This document shows, in pieces, positions 51,612-59,006 of a DNA stretch of 64,000 nt. Source of the DNA: Methanoregulaceae archaeon (GTDB lineage Bacteria > Armatimonadota > Fimbriimonadia > Fimbriimonadales > Fimbriimonadaceae); contig JADZEW010000008.1 of NCBI GenBank assembly GCA_020850325.1, positions 248,001-312,000 of the forward strand, in the 5' to 3' direction. Made by a program: the position numbers and the translations under genes. Under the pieces are notes generated by a model. It had not been told where the DNA came from, did no database searches, and was given only the letters and a program-made list of their open reading frames with translations. Position 1 is the stretch's first letter. Every line of letters starts with the position of its first letter.

Positions 51612-52748
51612 CTACTTCCCGAATCTATAGACTAAGCTGAGGCTGAAATCGCTGCCGCCACTTTGGGGTCTTCCCCAGTTCACGTCGATGCCCCAGTCGC
51701 TGTTGCTCGGCCGATATCCCAGGCCGAACGTGAAGGTGTTTCGCGGGCCAAAGAACTGGCCGCCCTTCTGAATGAAGTTGTAGCCCAGTCGAACGGGGAT
51801 CACCCCGCTGCCCATGCTGTAGTGGTACTCGCCACCAATGCCGAACATGGTCTGGGTATCCCGATCGATGAAGGCGGAACTCTCACCGCCGAAGAAGTAC
51901 GACAGCTCGGCCCCGAAGACCATGAAATCGCGTCCGCCACGGAATCCATCCTTGCGGAAAGCCAAACCGGCCTGCATCCGGCCGGGAATCCGCTCGTAAA
52001 TAAGAGGACTACCGTTACCGCCGCGAAGTTTGATCGGCGTGCGCACACTGGCTCCGAAGCTTAGATTGTTGCCCCCGGGAGGAGTGGCCAAGATTCCGAC
52101 CTGCAACCCGAGTCCGGTGGCGTCGGCGTCAAAGGTCGAAGTACCGCTCGGCGCGACCTTGTGGTTCATCTGCCGGTTTAGGGCGTAGACGATTCCAACA
52201 CCGTAGTTGAACGCGCCATCACCGGTGGTTCGGCCATAGGACAAGTTCACGAAGTCGGTCGTCGACTTCAAGAGTTGCCGGTAGCCGCCTGCAGGGTTGC
52301 CACCTTCGGTCAATCCTGCGCCACCCGTGCGCAAGTCTCGAAGGACTCCGCCCTTGGTTAGCGTCAGCGCGACCGTACCGTTGGTCGAACCGTTGCGACC
52401 GCCAATCGGGATCGCCACACCAGCGTGACCCATCGCTGTCGGGCCACCCTGGCCCGACGTCGCGAGTCGTTGCGTACCCGTCGGTCCGATATCACCGGTC
52501 ACCACCGTGCGTGATTCCGGCATGTTTCGGAACGTGAGTCCGAGCGTGGCCCGGTTGACATATCCCAGCCCGGCTGGATTGTAGTACCCGGACAACGTAT
52601 CGGATCCGGTCACACTGGTTACGCCTCCCATTCCGACGGCACGACCGCCGGCATCGAAGGCGTTCACGAGGTCAGGAACCTGAGACCAAGCCGCCGCGGG
52701 AGCGACGGCCAAAGCGAGCGATAGGTATCTCATGCGGCTCATATTCAA
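51612..52748 (-). CDS. PorV/UPF0164-like outer-membrane beta-barrel protein
   Basis: A 378-residue barrel protein with a signal peptide (residues about 1-22). The mature N-terminus has the family pattern DAGGRAVGMGGVTSVTG followed by SGYYNPAGLGYV, known from PorV-type proteins. The rest has alternating hydrophobic strands, and the C-terminus ends SLSLVYRFGK, with a terminal aromatic strand as in outer-membrane proteins. The start is TTG at 52748, with AGGAGA about ten bases upstream; the ATGs two and five codons later are alternatives. It lies three bases from the caspase-like gene and 15 from the Ig-like gene. Confidence 0.8.
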   Translation of the reverse strand: MNMSRMRYLSLALAVAPAAAWSQVPDLVNAFDAGGRAVGMGGVTSVTGSDTLSGYYNPAGLGYVNRATLGLTFRNMPESRTVVTGDIGPTGTQRLATSGQGGPTAMGHAGVAIPIGGRNGSTNGTVALTLTKGGVLRDLRTGGAGLTEGGNPAGGYRQLLKSTTDFVNLSYGRTTGDGAFNYGVGIVYALNRQMNHKVAPSGTSTFDADATGLGLQVGILATPPGGNNLSFGASVRTPIKLRGGNGSPLIYERIPGRMQAGLAFRKDGFRGGRDFMVFGAELSYFFGGESSAFIDRDTQTMFGIGGEYHYSMGSGVIPVRLGYNFIQKGGQFFGPRNTFTFGLGYRPSNSDWGIDVNWGRPQSGGSDFSLSLVYRFGK

Positions 52749-52762
52749 GGGTTCGATATCTC

Positions 52763-53788
52763 CTAGCTACCGATTCTGGCCGTGACCACTTGCGGAGTCG
52801 CGACGTTGCCGGCTTTGTCGATTGCGGTCACATGAATGCGGAAGGTAGGTGGCAGCTGCCCGCTCACCCAGCGAATCCTACCCGTCCAGCGCGCCGTGGT
52901 GGCGTTTGCAGCGCTGAAAGAAGTCCGCGCGACTCTCATAACGAACGCTCCGGCGGTATTGCGGACAACCACATCGACGCCCGTTACCGCTACGCTCGAG
53001 CTGCTGAAGTCTCGGACGTCGACGACGACCGTGATTGTGCTACCGGAGGAGAACGTCGCATTATCCTGCGGGGTCAGGATGCTGATGACCGGCTTAACGC
53101 GGTCGATCGTGACCGGAATATTCTGGGTGACTTCATTGTCGGCCGTGTCTCGGACCCGTACGGTGACCGTCTTAGGGCCGTCGAACTGCTCTCCCGAGGT
53201 GTCCCAGGTGACGGTGAATCGACCGAGTGCATCGACGGTCGTACCGTCGCCGTTGGGCAGGTCGGCGTTATTCACCTGAACGCGCCAGTCCTTCAGGTTC
53301 TCTTCTGAAATTCGGACGCGGATGGTGACGACTCCCTTCACGAAGGAGTTCGGCAACGGGTTGAACTGAAGAAGCTTTGGTGCCGTCAAGTCGGGCTTGA
53401 TGAAGATGTTCTGGTCGGCGTTGTAGGTGTTGTCCGGACGGCTAAGCTCCGTTGCGCGAACTTCGACTCGGTAGGGAATCTCGGGGTCGATGCCTTTGGA
53501 GAAGGTCATCGTTGTCGAGCCGCTGACGCGTCCCTGGGTGTCGGGGGTCACCTTGACCGGATTGAGGGTTCGGTAAAGCGTGTTGGTGTCAAGCCGGAAA
53601 ATCCGCACGTTGACGGTCACCTCGGTGATACCGCCCGTGATGTTGAAGTTGATCGAGGTCGATCCCTTGACCGGGGTTGGATTCGCGGCCGAACCTTGCG
53701 CCGGCGACGTCACCGTGATCGTTCCGGCACTGACGAGGCCCCATGCCGCGACAGCGAGGAACGTAGTGAATAGACGTAGAAACTTCAT
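52763..53788 (-). CDS. Secreted Ig-like domain protein
   Basis: A 341-residue protein with a signal peptide (MKFLRLFTTFLAVAAWGLVSAG) and three or four beta-sandwich domains: residues 22-135, 135-235 and 235-341. The last two have bacterial Ig-like features such as DGPKTVTVRVRDTADNEVTQ and ITVVVDVRDFSSSSVAVTGV. No anchor or sorting signal is visible. It is first in the minus-strand locus with the PorV-like barrel and caspase-like protein, which suggests export or display at the outer membrane. The ATG at 53788 is preceded by a purine-rich GGAGTTATGGAGGG. Confidence 0.78.
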   Translation of the reverse strand: MKFLRLFTTFLAVAAWGLVSAGTITVTSPAQGSAANPTPVKGSTSINFNITGGITEVTVNVRIFRLDTNTLYRTLNPVKVTPDTQGRVSGSTTMTFSKGIDPEIPYRVEVRATELSRPDNTYNADQNIFIKPDLTAPKLLQFNPLPNSFVKGVVTIRVRISEENLKDWRVQVNNADLPNGDGTTVDALGRFTVTWDTSGEQFDGPKTVTVRVRDTADNEVTQNIPVTIDRVKPVISILTPQDNATFSSGSTITVVVDVRDFSSSSVAVTGVDVVVRNTAGAFVMRVARTSFSAANATTARWTGRIRWVSGQLPPTFRIHVTAIDKAGNVATPQVVTARIGS

Positions 53789-53962
53789 CCTTGACCCTCC
53801 ATAACTCCTTATTCTTGCTTAATTGCGAGGGAAGAATCAAGTGACCCACCCGTGGCGTGGCGTCAATTCGTTGTTTTCCCCCGCAATCCTACGTAGCTTG
53901 CCTAGGCTTAAGACGCTGCAGAGATGCAGATTGTGTCGGACTCGTCCGATCATCCATATGGG

Positions 53963-56212
53963 ATGAGTCTCGGTAGCAGCCTTTCAGGCATCAATTTTAG
54001 CGGCATCAGCAGCGGCATCGACACCGAGTCGATCATCTCGCGCTTGTTGCAGATCGAAGCAATTCCCATCCAGCGGCTTCAAATTCGGCAGCAGCAGCTT
54101 GGTGCTCGCCAGAACCTGCTTAACCAGTTCAAAGGCCGACTGACCGCGCTTTCCACAGCGGCTTCTGCCTTGAACTCGAGCGGATCCTTCAATCCGATCA
54201 CCGCCACCAGCAGCAAGGTCGAAGTAGCGACCATCACGGGTACGTCGTCAGCGGTCGCCGGCACGTACGAACTCAAAATCTCGAAGCTAGCCCAAGCTCA
54301 CAAAGTATCTTCGGCGGCCCAAAACTCCGCTTCGGAGGCCATGAACCTCTCGGGCTCCTTCACGATCAACGGTAAGGGAGTGACGGTTGCCACCACCGAC
54401 AGCCTGACGACGATCGCTCAGAAGATCAACGCTACCTCCTCGGGAGTGACGGCAAGCATCATCGACGGTGGTACGGGCAATGCCTATCTCACGCTGACTG
54501 CTAATGCTTCGGGTGTTGCTGGGAAAGTGCAGATCGGAGATGCGACGGGATCGATCGCAGAAACGCTTGGCCTTACGAGCGGGGCCCTAGCCATTCGCGA
54601 GCCCATCACTGGGGGCGCAACCAGCATTGCCTTCTCCAGTCCGAGCACGAGCCTCGCATCTGCACTGAATCTCACGAGCCCGGGCAGCAAGACGTTCAAC
54701 CTGAACGGCATCAATGTCACTGTTGATTTCGACACCGCCACGCTTCAGGATGTCGCGAATGCGATCAACACGAGCGGCAGCGGCGCAGCCGCCACGGTGC
54801 GAACGGTCAGCAAGGATGGGGCAACCACCTATCATCTCGATATCACCGGGCTGACGACTTTCGACGATCCCGACCACGGGCTTGAGGCCCTGGGTGTGCT
54901 CCAGCGAAGCTACGGCAACCCGATGATCACCGCCCAAGACGCCGCATATGAGCTTGACGGGATTAGCCTCACGAGCGCATCGAACACGATTGCGAACGTC
55001 ATTCCCGGCGCGACGATCAACTTGCTCAAGGCAAACGAGACCACCCCTGAGACCTCGACGTTGACGCTGGCCAAGGACACTGCGCAGATTAAGCAGAAAG
55101 TCCAAGAGTTCGTCGATGCCTACAACGCGGTCACACAGTTCGTCAAGACCAACACCCAGTTCGACAAGGATACGTTTGCGGCGGGCGGGCTCTTTGGCGA
55201 CGCGACGGTCCAAGGGATCGATGCCCAACTCGCGTCCGCGCTGTTCAGTTCGCCGACCGGGCTTTCGGGATCAATCACGAATCTGACCCAGCTTGGGTTC
55301 ACCTTCAGCTCGGAAGGCCAGCTTACGGTGAACGAGGCGACCTTGGACTCCGCGCTTGCGAACAACCTGACGGGGGTTTCGTCGTTGTTCAGAGCGGTCG
55401 GATCGTCAGCCAATGCGCAGATCCAGTTCGTGTCATCGACGTCGAAGACGCGTGCTTCCGGACCGGCTGGCTACTCGGTGGTCATCAGTCAACTCGCTAC
55501 CCAGCATGCCCTACGGGCCGAAGGAGTGCAGACCGATCCGCTGCTCGAGCAGGAGTTCCTGACGTTCGGCGGATCCGCGTTCGGCAACAACTCCTACGAA
55601 CTGGTGTTGGATGCGGGCATGACTCAGGCGCAGATTGTCGAGCGAATCAACAATGACGCCAAGCTCAAAGACTTGGTGAGCGCCACGCTCGACGGCGGAA
55701 AGCTTCAACTGACGGCAAAGAAGTACGGAACCCCCGGCACCTTTACGGTCGCCAGCAACCGAGCCGCGGCAGGGAACACCTCTGGCTGGGGCACAAATGA
55801 GATTGTAGTAGCGGGCGTTGATGTCGCGGGCACGATCAATGGGGAGTCAACGACCGGCTCAGGGCAAATGCTGACCGGATCGACTGGAAACGCGAACACC
55901 GAAGGACTGCAGTTCCTTTACACGGGCAATACGCTTGGGGCCGTCGGCAGCCTCTTGTTCACCAAGGGCATGTCCCCGATCTTCACGGACCTGATCGGCG
56001 GCATGACTGACTCGGTGAATGGAGTGCTCACCGCCACGGACCAGTCCCTTACGGACCAGATCAAAACGATCGACGAGTCCATTTCAGACCTTCAGGAGCG
56101 GCTGGCTGACAAACAGGTGTCACTACGCGCTAAGTTTGCCCGGATGGAACAAGCCGTCAGCCAGCTTCAATCTCAGCAGTCTCGCTTGAGCGCGATCCGG
56201 ACGTCCGGTTAG
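53963..56212 (+). CDS. fliD: Flagellar filament capping protein FliD
   Basis: FliD caps the flagellar filament and helps flagellin fold. The 749-residue protein is large for the family. It has the FliD_N signature SGISSGIDTESIISRLLQIE and IPIQRLQIRQQQL, flagellin_IN-like repeats in the middle (FTINGKGVTVATTDSL, FNLNGINVTVDFDTATL) and a FliD_C coiled-coil C-terminus with DESISDLQERLADKQ. I set the start at the ATG at 53963, just before the conserved part; the frame is open from 53924. No other flagellar genes are in the window. The end overlaps a convergent regulator gene by 56 bases. Confidence 0.9.
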   Translation: MSLGSSLSGINFSGISSGIDTESIISRLLQIEAIPIQRLQIRQQQLGARQNLLNQFKGRLTALSTAASALNSSGSFNPITATSSKVEVATITGTSSAVAGTYELKISKLAQAHKVSSAAQNSASEAMNLSGSFTINGKGVTVATTDSLTTIAQKINATSSGVTASIIDGGTGNAYLTLTANASGVAGKVQIGDATGSIAETLGLTSGALAIREPITGGATSIAFSSPSTSLASALNLTSPGSKTFNLNGINVTVDFDTATLQDVANAINTSGSGAAATVRTVSKDGATTYHLDITGLTTFDDPDHGLEALGVLQRSYGNPMITAQDAAYELDGISLTSASNTIANVIPGATINLLKANETTPETSTLTLAKDTAQIKQKVQEFVDAYNAVTQFVKTNTQFDKDTFAAGGLFGDATVQGIDAQLASALFSSPTGLSGSITNLTQLGFTFSSEGQLTVNEATLDSALANNLTGVSSLFRAVGSSANAQIQFVSSTSKTRASGPAGYSVVISQLATQHALRAEGVQTDPLLEQEFLTFGGSAFGNNSYELVLDAGMTQAQIVERINNDAKLKDLVSATLDGGKLQLTAKKYGTPGTFTVASNRAAAGNTSGWGTNEIVVAGVDVAGTINGESTTGSGQMLTGSTGNANTEGLQFLYTGNTLGAVGSLLFTKGMSPIFTDLIGGMTDSVNGVLTATDQSLTDQIKTIDESISDLQERLADKQVSLRAKFARMEQAVSQLQSQQSRLSAIRTSG

Positions 56213-57119
56213 TCTTTCCCTCGAGCCACGAGGTGAGTTGAGTTGCCGTGTCGCGGAGCGAGAAGCCGCGGAAGTCGACGGGCAGATCTTCGAAGCGTTC
56301 CGGCGCCCTCAATGGTCCGGATCCACCCAGAGCGAGAATGGCCGACGGATAAGTCGACTTCAGTTCCTTGATCAACGTTCGCGCTTCCTGAATCGACTCC
56401 GCCGATGATGAGACCATCACCACGTGGGCTTGATGCTGCCCAACCGACCTCGAAAACGCCTCGGTCGGAACGTTCGCGCCCAGGAAGACAACTTTCCAAC
56501 CTTGCTGTCGCAGGTAGTCGGCCAGCATGCGCAGTCCGATGGTGTGCCAGTTGTTTGCCGCGCACCCAAGCACCGCCGTTCGCCCATTCGGGCGTGCGGG
56601 AAGCTGCGCACTGCTGATCCGAGCGAGCATACGCTCCGTGATTTCGCTCGCGGCGTGCTCTTGAGCTTCGTCGATCGCCCGTTGCTCATACATCCTGCCC
56701 ACCAGGTGCATGGATCTCGAGATCAAGTCTTCGTAGACTTCAATAACTGGCTGGCCAGTGCGCAGAACAAAGTCGATCACGTCCGCGCAACGGGTCTCGT
56801 CGCCCATGACGCCGAAGTGCGCAAATCGCTCGGCAAGTTCGGCAAGGTTGAGTTCGGTGAGCACTTGGCTGCGAACCGCACCGGCCATTCGCACCGCTTC
56901 AGCAATCTCAGGCCCGGCGAGTCGGTAGATCATGAGTCGTCCATCGCGGGTCACGCGTACCGAGTCGTGCTCGCGCATCTTCGCAAGATGGTTGCTGACG
57001 TTGGGCTGTTTATAGCCAGTGGCCTCGACGAGCTGGGATACGGTCTTGGGGCCAAGGAGCAACTCCTGGAGCACAGCTCGTCGCGAATCGATGGCCAAGT
57101 CTTGATAGATGGGCAGCAT
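56157..57119 (-). CDS. ArsR-type regulator with C-terminal cobalamin-binding domain
   Basis: A 320-residue regulator. Residues 1-75 are an ArsR-type winged helix (LLGPKTVSQLVEATGYKQPNVSNHL). Residues 95-170 match the helical B12 cap domain with a Y144-x9-E154-H155 motif; CarH-type photoreceptors have W-x9-EH. Residues 180-300 are a Rossmann-like B12-binding domain with N190-x-His192-x2-Gly195 (usually D/E-x-H-x2-G), keeping the cobalt-ligating histidine, and GWKVVFLGANVP. It could sense adenosylcobalamin or light, as CarH does, but with ArsR instead of MerR DNA binding. It is divergent from an acyl-CoA dehydrogenase gene, a likely target. Confidence 0.85.
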   Translation of the reverse strand: MLPIYQDLAIDSRRAVLQELLLGPKTVSQLVEATGYKQPNVSNHLAKMREHDSVRVTRDGRLMIYRLAGPEIAEAVRMAGAVRSQVLTELNLAELAERFAHFGVMGDETRCADVIDFVLRTGQPVIEVYEDLISRSMHLVGRMYEQRAIDEAQEHAASEITERMLARISSAQLPARPNGRTAVLGCAANNWHTIGLRMLADYLRQQGWKVVFLGANVPTEAFSRSVGQHQAHVVMVSSSAESIQEARTLIKELKSTYPSAILALGGSGPLRAPERFEDLPVDFRGFSLRDTATQLTSWLEGKTNRTSGSRSSETAEIEAG

Positions 57120-57153
57120 AGGGCGGTTTCTTAATCTACGCAGGTTCAGGATA

Positions 57154-57190
57154 TATCATCGGCGGATGTTTCGTGGGGTTAAGTATCATC
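57154..57190. promoter_or_regulatory. Pair of TATCATC direct repeats in the divergent regulatory region
   Basis: TATCATC occurs at 57154-57160 and at 57184-57190, thirty bases apart, close to three helical turns, between the B12-binding regulator gene (start 57119) and the acyl-CoA dehydrogenase gene (start 57198). The second copy also contains a TATCAT -10-like hexamer eight bases before that ATG. They may be operator half-sites of the regulator. Confidence 0.35.
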
Positions 57191-57197
57191 AACGATA

Positions 57198-58313
57198 ATG
57201 GTTTTGCACTTCAACGACGAAGAAAAGGCGTTCTTAGCCTCGGTTCAGCAGTTTGTGGACGAGGTCGCACTCCCTCAAACTCGAGTTTGGGAAAAATCGA
57301 CGTTTCCCAAAGACATCTGGACGATCTGTGCCGCGAAGGGCTTTACATCCTGTGTGTTGCCGAAGGAGTATGGGGGACGAGGCTATAGCTGCCAAACGTA
57401 CGCCGAGATGTGCCGCATTCTCGCTAAGGGCGACCCGGCGCTTTCGATGAACGTTGCGGCGGTGAATGCGCTCTGCGTCGCCCACTTCGAGCATTTCGCA
57501 AACGACGAGCAACGCGCCAAGTATCTTCCGGGGGTGCTCGACGGGTCGATTCCTCTTTCGTGGGGACTCACCGAACCGGATGCGGGCAGCGATGCGCGTC
57601 GGGTCAAGACGTTCGCAACGCCGATCGAGGGTCGGCCGGGCTACTTCCACTTGAACGGCGAGAAGATGTTCATCACGAACGGCGGCTTTGCCAAGCTGTT
57701 CATCATCATTGCCCGGGTCAGCGATACGGAACTCAGCGCGTTCTTCATGGAGAAGGATCAGCCCGGTTTCGAAGAGGTCGGCCGCATTGCCACCACTGGG
57801 GTCTCGGCTTCTTACACGCTCCACTTCCGGATGAAGGACGCCGTTGCGTGGCACACTCCGGGGTCGTTCGAGCAGGTCATTTCGCTGCTTTACCGCGGGC
57901 GCATCGGCATCGGCGCCATGGCGCTAGGCATCGCCGAGAAGGCGCTTGAAGAGGGCATCGAGTATGCCAAGGGCCGCGAGCAGTTCAATCGCCCGCTCGC
58001 TCAGATGCAGTCGGTGCAGAACATGGTCGCCGAGAGCGCGATGCAAGTTGAGGCCGCCCGACTCTTGGTTCACCAAGCCGCTTGGATGTACGATCAGGGT
58101 CTGCCGGTGGTCAAGGAATCATCCTACGCTAAGCTCTTCGCCTCTGAGGCGGCGCGGGACGTTACGAACAAGATGCTGCAAATCCACGGTGGACGCGGCA
58201 TGACGTTCGACTTCCTGATTGAGAAGCTGTGGCGCGACGCAAAGCTGACGGAAATCGGCGAAGGCGCGACGGAGATTCAGAAGCTGATCATCGCAAAGGC
58301 ACTGCTGAAGTAG
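57198..58313 (+). CDS. Acyl-CoA dehydrogenase
   Basis: An FAD enzyme of 371 residues that oxidises an acyl-CoA to the enoyl-CoA. All three domains are present. FAD/acyl-CoA-binding motifs include PLSWGLTEPDAGSD and GEKMFITNGG; the C-terminal domain has QFNRPLAQMQSVQNMVAESAMQ, GGRGM and the probable catalytic Glu in EGATEIQ near the end. The chain length preference cannot be read off; short- or branched-chain types are closest. It is divergent from the B12-binding regulator gene, which hints at a link to B12-dependent propionate or branched-chain metabolism. That link is inference. Confidence 0.93.
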   Translation: MVLHFNDEEKAFLASVQQFVDEVALPQTRVWEKSTFPKDIWTICAAKGFTSCVLPKEYGGRGYSCQTYAEMCRILAKGDPALSMNVAAVNALCVAHFEHFANDEQRAKYLPGVLDGSIPLSWGLTEPDAGSDARRVKTFATPIEGRPGYFHLNGEKMFITNGGFAKLFIIIARVSDTELSAFFMEKDQPGFEEVGRIATTGVSASYTLHFRMKDAVAWHTPGSFEQVISLLYRGRIGIGAMALGIAEKALEEGIEYAKGREQFNRPLAQMQSVQNMVAESAMQVEAARLLVHQAAWMYDQGLPVVKESSYAKLFASEAARDVTNKMLQIHGGRGMTFDFLIEKLWRDAKLTEIGEGATEIQKLIIAKALLK

Positions 58314-58318
58314 TCCAC

Positions 58319-58353
58319 AAAAAAGCCCTCCCCCCACGAGACCGAGGGGAGGG
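58319..58353 (-). terminator. Rho-independent terminator of hsp20
   Basis: CCCTCCCC (58326-58333) pairs with GGGGAGGG (58346-58353). On the minus strand the stem is followed by a run of T residues (A run at 58319-58324 on the plus strand). It lies 16 bases beyond the hsp20 stop at 58369 and can also separate it from the acyl-CoA dehydrogenase gene ending at 58313. Confidence 0.85.
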
Positions 58354-58368
58354 AACCCGAAGTCGCGT

Positions 58369-58836
58369 CTACGTGTTGACTCCGGGTGAATCGGCCTTTT
58401 CGGCCTCGTTGGCGGCGCGAAGCGGAATCCGCTTCACTTCCGGCATTGCCATCTCCGTCTTCGGAAGACGGATTTCAATCACGCCATCTTTGAAGGTTGC
58501 TTCGGCCTGATCGAGGGCATATCCCTCCGGAATGCGGACCGACCGCGCGAACCGCCCATACCGAGATTCACGCCGATACACCTTTGCCTCGGTGGTTTCC
58601 CACTCGGCCTTGGTCTCACCGCGAATCGTCAGTACATCTCGCTCGAATGCCACCTCGACTTCTTCCGGTTTCATCCCGGGGAGTGACGCACGCACAAAGA
58701 GCGCGTTGTCCTTCTCGTAGATGTCCAAAGGCACGTTGGTCGGCATACCCAGCGCAGGAACCTGGCCCCAAAGGCTGTCGATGGATTCCATCAACTGGTC
58801 GAGTTCACGAAGTGGATTCTGTCGATTCAGTAACAT
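58369..58836 (-). CDS. hsp20: Small heat shock protein, Hsp20/alpha-crystallin family
   Basis: An ATP-independent holdase of 155 residues that keeps unfolded proteins soluble. After an N-terminal segment (MLLNRQNPLRELDQLMESID) the alpha-crystallin domain spans about 42-135: PLDIYEKDNALFVRASLPGM, FERDVLTIRGETKAEWE, YGRFARSVRIPEGY and FKDGVIEIRLPKTE. The ATG at 58836 follows a strong AAAGGAGG; the open frame extends to 58887 but that part is the leader. The leader contains a GACCTTGA word (58853-58860 on the plus strand) shared with the grpE inverted repeat. Confidence 0.93.
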   Translation of the reverse strand: MLLNRQNPLRELDQLMESIDSLWGQVPALGMPTNVPLDIYEKDNALFVRASLPGMKPEEVEVAFERDVLTIRGETKAEWETTEAKVYRRESRYGRFARSVRIPEGYALDQAEATFKDGVIEIRLPKTEMAMPEVKRIPLRAANEAEKADSPGVNT

Positions 58837-58960
58837 GGTTTTCCTCCTTTTTGACCTTGATTTGCGGCACCCATTTCCAGATGCCACACTTCATTTATAC
58901 GCCAATCTGGGGCCCAGCAATTGCACCGGGAGGCGGTCTTGCTAAACCTAGAATCTGCAA

Positions 58961-58998
58961 AAACAAAATGCCCCGAGAGCATGGGCTCCCGGGGCATT
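58961..58998 (-). terminator. Rho-independent terminator of the large propeller gene
   Basis: AATGCCCCG (58967-58975) pairs with CGGGGCATT (58990-58998), with further pairs inside, and on the minus strand it is followed by a T-rich stretch. It lies nine bases past the stop at 59007. Confidence 0.85.
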
Positions 58999-59006
58999 GA
59001 GGCCAA

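Noticed and set aside
53788-53963. Sigma-54 promoter upstream of fliD
   Set aside because: TGGCGTC near 53858 lacks a GC at the required -12 spacing.
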